Source: Desulfurococcaceae archaeon (GTDB taxonomy: Archaea > Thermoproteota > Thermoprotei_A > Sulfolobales > Desulfurococcaceae). From it: a stretch of DNA of 8,019 nt. The notes below the pieces were generated by a model. That model was given only the letters and a program-made list of their open reading frames with translations, did no database searches and was not told the DNA's origin. A program made the translations under genes and the position numbers. Of this stretch, positions 5,225-8,019 are shown in pieces; within the stretch, counting starts at the first letter, position 1, and every line of letters begins with the position of its first letter. Where the stretch lies: the NCBI GenBank assembly GCA_020833085.1, contig JAJHQY010000024.1, positions 1 through 8,019 on the forward strand. Reading direction: 5' to 3'.

Positions 5225-7759
5225 TTGAGTAGTAAAGAGACCAGGTTTGTACTGTGGCTTGAAGAGGTTAGAAAAGAGGATACACCCCTCGTTGGCGGTA
5301 AAAACGCTAATTTAGGAGAAATGATAGCCGCCGGTATACCAGTACCCCCCGGCTTCGCGGTCACAGCCTACGCGTTCAAGTACTTCCTCGAAAAGACCGG
5401 TCTAGGCGAGAAGATATACGAAATGCTCAGAAAACTCGATGTGAACAACACTAGAGAGCTCGAGGAGACCACTAGGAGAATTAGAGAAATGATCTTAGCT
5501 CAGCCAATGCCACGGGAAGTCGAAGAGGAGATTAAGAAGTACTACTACGAGCTGGCTAGAAGGCTGGGTATTGAGCCTGATAAGCTACGCGTAGCTGTTA
5601 GAAGTAGTGCCACAGCTGAGGACTTGCCAGAGGCTAGTTTTGCCGGCCAGCAGGACACTTACTTAAACGTCTACGGTGCTGACGCGGTAGTAGAGCACGT
5701 TAAGAGGTGCTGGGCCAGTCTCTTCACTGCGAGAGCGACGTTTTACAGAGTAGCTCACGGCATTCCGCACGAGAAGGCGTATATGAGTGTCACGGTTCAG
5801 AAAATGGTTAATAGTAGAGCAGCCGGCGTAATGTTCACTCTCCACCCTGTAACTGGAGACGAGAACGTTATTGTCATTGAGAGTAGCTGGGGGCTAGGAG
5901 AGTCTGTTGTCGGCGGAAAAGTGACACCGGACGAATTCATAGTCGAGAGAGGGTCTCTCAGAATAGTTGAAGAGAGGATCAGCAAGAAGACCTTTATGGT
6001 TACATTTGACCCGTCACTGGGAAGAAACGTGCACTTACACTGGGACGAGGAGAAGAAGGCGTGGATTACAGAAGACGGATTAGTCTCAGAGACCCCGCTA
6101 GCCAAGATAGCTAAGCCGGACGCGCCGTCTCTAACCAAGGAGGAAGTTAAGAGGCTGGCTGAGCTCGCGGAGCTCATATATAAACACTACGGCAGGCACA
6201 TGGACATTGAGTGGGCTGTGGACGCAGACCTCCCATTCCCGCAGAATGTGTTCATAGTCCAGGCTAGGCCGGAGACTGTGTGGAGTGCTAAGAAGGCTAA
6301 AGAAGCTGAAGCGAAGGCGGCTGTAGCGGTAGCCGCGCCTGCTAAAAAGACTGTTAAGCTCTCAGAAGCGAGAGTGCTCGTTAGAGGTCTTCCAGCCAGT
6401 CCGGGCGTCGCGGCCGGTGTCGCGAGAGTTATACTAAATCCAAAGAGCCCAGAGGCCATGGAGTTTAGGCAAGGCGACATACTAGTAACGAGAATGACAG
6501 ACCCTGACTGGGTTCCACTAATGAAGAAGGCGGCCGCCATTGTAACAGACGAGGGCGGCATGACTAGTCACGCTGCAATTGTCAGTAGAGAGCTTGGTAT
6601 ACCGTGCGTTGTAGGTACTGGTAACGCTACTAAAGTCGTAGCGAGCGGGTTAGAGATCACTGTTGACGGCGGTAGAGGTGTAGTCTACGAGGGCGTTGTC
6701 GAGGACCTTGTTAAACCCAAAGTCGAGGTCGCGCTGCCAGCGGCTCCCGGGGGTGTTGTCGCGGCTGTTGGTATTAGCCCTGAGCAACTACTCCCACTGT
6801 ACCCTGTGACGGCTACTAAGATATACATGAATCTCGGCGAGCCCGACGCTATTGAGAAGTACAAGGACCTGCCCTTTGAGGGCATTGGCTTAATGAGAAT
6901 AGAGTTCGTGATATCAGACTGGATAGGCTACCACCCAATGTACCTCATTGAGACTAAGCAGGAAGACCTCTTTATCAACAAGCTAGCAGAGGGTATAGCT
7001 AAAGTCGCGCAGGCGGTGTACCCGAGGCCCGTAGTAGTCAGGTTTAGTGACTTCAAGACTAACGAGTACAGGGGGCTAAAAGGCGGCGAGAAGTACGAGC
7101 CCGATGAGCGCAACCCAATGATAGGGTGGAGAGGTGTATCCAGGTACATCCACCCAGGGTACGCGCCGGGATTCAGACTCGAGTGTAGAGCTATCAGGAA
7201 AGTGAGAGAGGAGTTCGGGTTAACAAATGTCTGGGTAATGCTGCCATTTGTGAGAACGCTCTGGGAGGTCAAAGAAGTACTAAAGATAATGGAGGAGGAG
7301 GGACTAAAGAGGAGTAAGGACTTCAAAGTGTGGATCATGGCTGAAGTGCCCAGCGTTGCATTACTCGCAGAGAAGTTCGCAGAGCTCGTTGACGGCTTTA
7401 GTATTGGCAGTAACGACTTAACACAGCTAGTTCTCGGCGCGGACAGAGACAGCAATATACTGGCTGAAATGGGCTACTTCGACGAGAGAGACCCCGCAGT
7501 GCTGGAAGCCATAAGAATGATTATTAGAGGCGCTCACAGGAAAGGAGCTACTGTTAGTATATGTGGGCAGGCTCCCAGTGTATACCCAGAAATAGTGGAG
7601 TTCCTAGTCAGAGAGGGCATTGACAGTATCAGCGTCAATCCAGACGCTGTTATACCGACAAGAAGGCTAGTTGCTAGTATTGAGAGAAAGATTATGCTTG
7701 AGAGGCTGGAAAAACTAGTAGAGAGTACTACTAAGAAGACTAAGAAGTCTAAGCGCTAA
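5225..7759 (+). CDS. ppsA: Phosphoenolpyruvate synthase (pyruvate, water dikinase)
   Basis: An 844-residue enzyme that makes PEP, AMP and phosphate from pyruvate, ATP and water, the entry to gluconeogenesis; in some archaea it can also run towards pyruvate. The domains are in order: the N-terminal ATP-binding domain (about 8-350) with [11 protein letters not shown] and [19 protein letters not shown]; a swivelling phosphohistidine domain (about 385-490) with the phospho-acceptor H449 in GGMTSHAAI; and a C-terminal TIM barrel (about 515-820) with [20 protein letters not shown] and the catalytic C780 in SICGQAPS. All key residues are intact. It is slightly longer than usual because of an Ala/Lys-rich linker (about 354-376) between the first two domains and a Lys-rich tail. 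Numbers count from TTG 5225; GTG 5216 would add three residues. It has its own promoter, and T-runs follow, so it is probably transcribed alone. Confidence 0.96.
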   Translation: MSSKETRFVLWLEEVRKEDTPLVGGKNANLGEMIAAGIPVPPGFAVTAYAFKYFLEKTGLGEKIYEMLRKLDVNNTRELEETTRRIREMILAQPMPREVEEEIKKYYYELARRLGIEPDKLRVAVRSSATAEDLPEASFAGQQDTYLNVYGADAVVEHVKRCWASLFTARATFYRVAHGIPHEKAYMSVTVQKMVNSRAAGVMFTLHPVTGDENVIVIESSWGLGESVVGGKVTPDEFIVERGSLRIVEERISKKTFMVTFDPSLGRNVHLHWDEEKKAWITEDGLVSETPLAKIAKPDAPSLTKEEVKRLAELAELIYKHYGRHMDIEWAVDADLPFPQNVFIVQARPETVWSAKKAKEAEAKAAVAVAAPAKKTVKLSEARVLVRGLPASPGVAAGVARVILNPKSPEAMEFRQGDILVTRMTDPDWVPLMKKAAAIVTDEGGMTSHAAIVSRELGIPCVVGTGNATKVVASGLEITVDGGRGVVYEGVVEDLVKPKVEVALPAAPGGVVAAVGISPEQLLPLYPVTATKIYMNLGEPDAIEKYKDLPFEGIGLMRIEFVISDWIGYHPMYLIETKQEDLFINKLAEGIAKVAQAVYPRPVVVRFSDFKTNEYRGLKGGEKYEPDERNPMIGWRGVSRYIHPGYAPGFRLECRAIRKVREEFGLTNVWVMLPFVRTLWEVKEVLKIMEEEGLKRSKDFKVWIMAEVPSVALLAEKFAELVDGFSIGSNDLTQLVLGADRDSNILAEMGYFDERDPAVLEAIRMIIRGAHRKGATVSICGQAPSVYPEIVEFLVREGIDSISVNPDAVIPTRRLVASIERKIMLERLEKLVESTTKKTKKSKR

Positions 7760-7787
7760 CTAAACTAGCTGAGAGCGGAGCTCAAGA

Positions 7788-7834
7788 TTTTTCTCGTAGT
7801 TAACGTGAGAGAATTAATACAAAGGGGCTTTTTT
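7788..7834 (+). terminator. T-runs after the PEP synthase gene
   Basis: TTTTT at 7788-7792, 29 bases after the stop, and TTTTTT at 7829-7834 are both candidates for archaeal oligo-T termination; two spaced runs are a common backup arrangement. The second run could instead be part of an AT-rich promoter (TTTTTTATC), but no gene starts where such a promoter would predict. Confidence 0.5.
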
Positions 7835-7864
7835 ATCAGAGTAGCACTCGCGTAGTAGTGATGG

Positions 7865-7879
7865 CGTGATTGCTTCACG
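7865..7879 (+). other. Short hairpin followed by AT-rich sequence
   Basis: CGTGA (7865-7869) and TCACG (7875-7879) pair perfectly around a TTGCT loop and are followed by an AT-rich tract (7881-7900). It could be a second terminator or the end of a short transcript. A GTGATGG just before it (7858-7864) looks like a C box, but no D box follows at a useful distance. No gene is visible between 7760 and 7948. Confidence 0.25.
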
Positions 7880-7915
7880 AGTAATTTAATAATTTTAATT
7901 AGTCCTGCCAATATA

Positions 7916-7923
7916 GTTAAATT
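7916..7923 (+). promoter_or_regulatory. Possible TATA box of the last gene
   Basis: GTTAAATT predicts a transcription start near 7946, almost at the ATG of 7949, which would make the message leaderless. However, GGTG at 7939-7942 is well placed as a ribosome-binding site, so an upstream box such as TTTAATAATTTT (7885-7896) may be the real one. Confidence 0.4.
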
Positions 7924-7948
7924 GTTGGTATTTCGCCTGGTGCTCTTT

Positions 7949-8019
7949 ATGCCGCGAAGAGTAGTAATTATTGGTGCTAGTGGTAGAGACTACCATGTCT
8001 TCAATGTCTTCTTCAGGAA
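7949..8019 (+). CDS. COG2403-type predicted GTPase (cyclic diphosphoglycerate synthetase-related), 5' end only
   Basis: Only 23 codons are present before the window ends. They read MPRRVVIIGASGRDYHVFNV and continue FFR, which closely resembles the N-terminus shared by a family of archaeal P-loop proteins annotated as predicted GTPase or cyclic 2,3-diphosphoglycerate synthetase-related. VVIIGASGRD is the first strand and glycine-rich turn of a nucleotide-binding fold. The start is ATG 7949, with GGTG at 7939-7942 upstream. The biochemical role of most members is not established, so the cyclic-diphosphoglycerate name should not be read as activity. With so few residues, the family call rests on the N-terminal signature alone. 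Confidence 0.65.
   Translation, partial: MPRRVVIIGASGRDYHVFNVFFR

Noticed and set aside
7858..7880. Second C/D guide RNA starting with the C-like box GTGATGG at 7858
   Set aside because: No CTGA box follows at a workable distance and there is no D'/C' pair.

Overview
The window looks like part of a chromosome from a hyperthermophilic archaeon, most likely a crenarchaeon of the Desulfurococcales type. Arginine is encoded mostly by AGA/AGG. Most genes have an AT-rich TATA-like box upstream, ribosome-binding sites are of the GGTG/GAGGTG type, and GTG or TTG starts are common. The leucyl-tRNA synthetase tail, the MarC protein and the PEP synthase are archaeal in type. This placement rests on style and families, not on a database match. 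No mobile element, CRISPR array, tRNA or rRNA was seen.

Layout, all genes on the + strand: (1) 1-764, the 3' end of a leucyl-tRNA synthetase gene. (2) 765-1128, a 364-base stretch with no convincing gene, holding two short overlapping reading frames that may be a decayed gene and a possible promoter for the next gene. (3) 1129-1749, a MarC-family membrane protein. (4) 1750-1856, a gap holding a hairpin and a well-formed candidate C/D box guide RNA (about 1772-1828). (5) 1901-2143, a single-cluster ferredoxin of the Pyrococcus type, with Asp in place of one Cys ligand, with its own promoter and a T-run terminator. (6) 2263-3495, an M20-family zinc amidohydrolase/peptidase. (7) 3585-5144, a biotin-carboxylase-like ATP-grasp protein. 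(8) 5225-7759, phosphoenolpyruvate synthase. (9) 7949 to the edge, the start of a COG2403-type predicted GTPase gene.

The genes do not form one tight operon: gaps of 70-190 bases, most with a TATA-like box, separate them. The metabolic theme is central carbon and energy metabolism of an anaerobe: ferredoxin for oxidoreductases, PEP synthase linking pyruvate and PEP, and an amidohydrolase for amino-acid or peptide metabolism.

The most interesting item is the gene at 3585-5144. It keeps the overall fold and the ATP-binding residues of biotin carboxylase, but nearly every residue that binds bicarbonate/biotin, and one metal ligand, is replaced. No biotin carrier or carboxyltransferase gene is nearby. 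It may be an undescribed ATP-grasp ligase rather than a carboxylase. Its leader also contains a two-part hairpin, and a 12-bp perfect palindrome lies just after it, upstream of the PEP synthase promoter.
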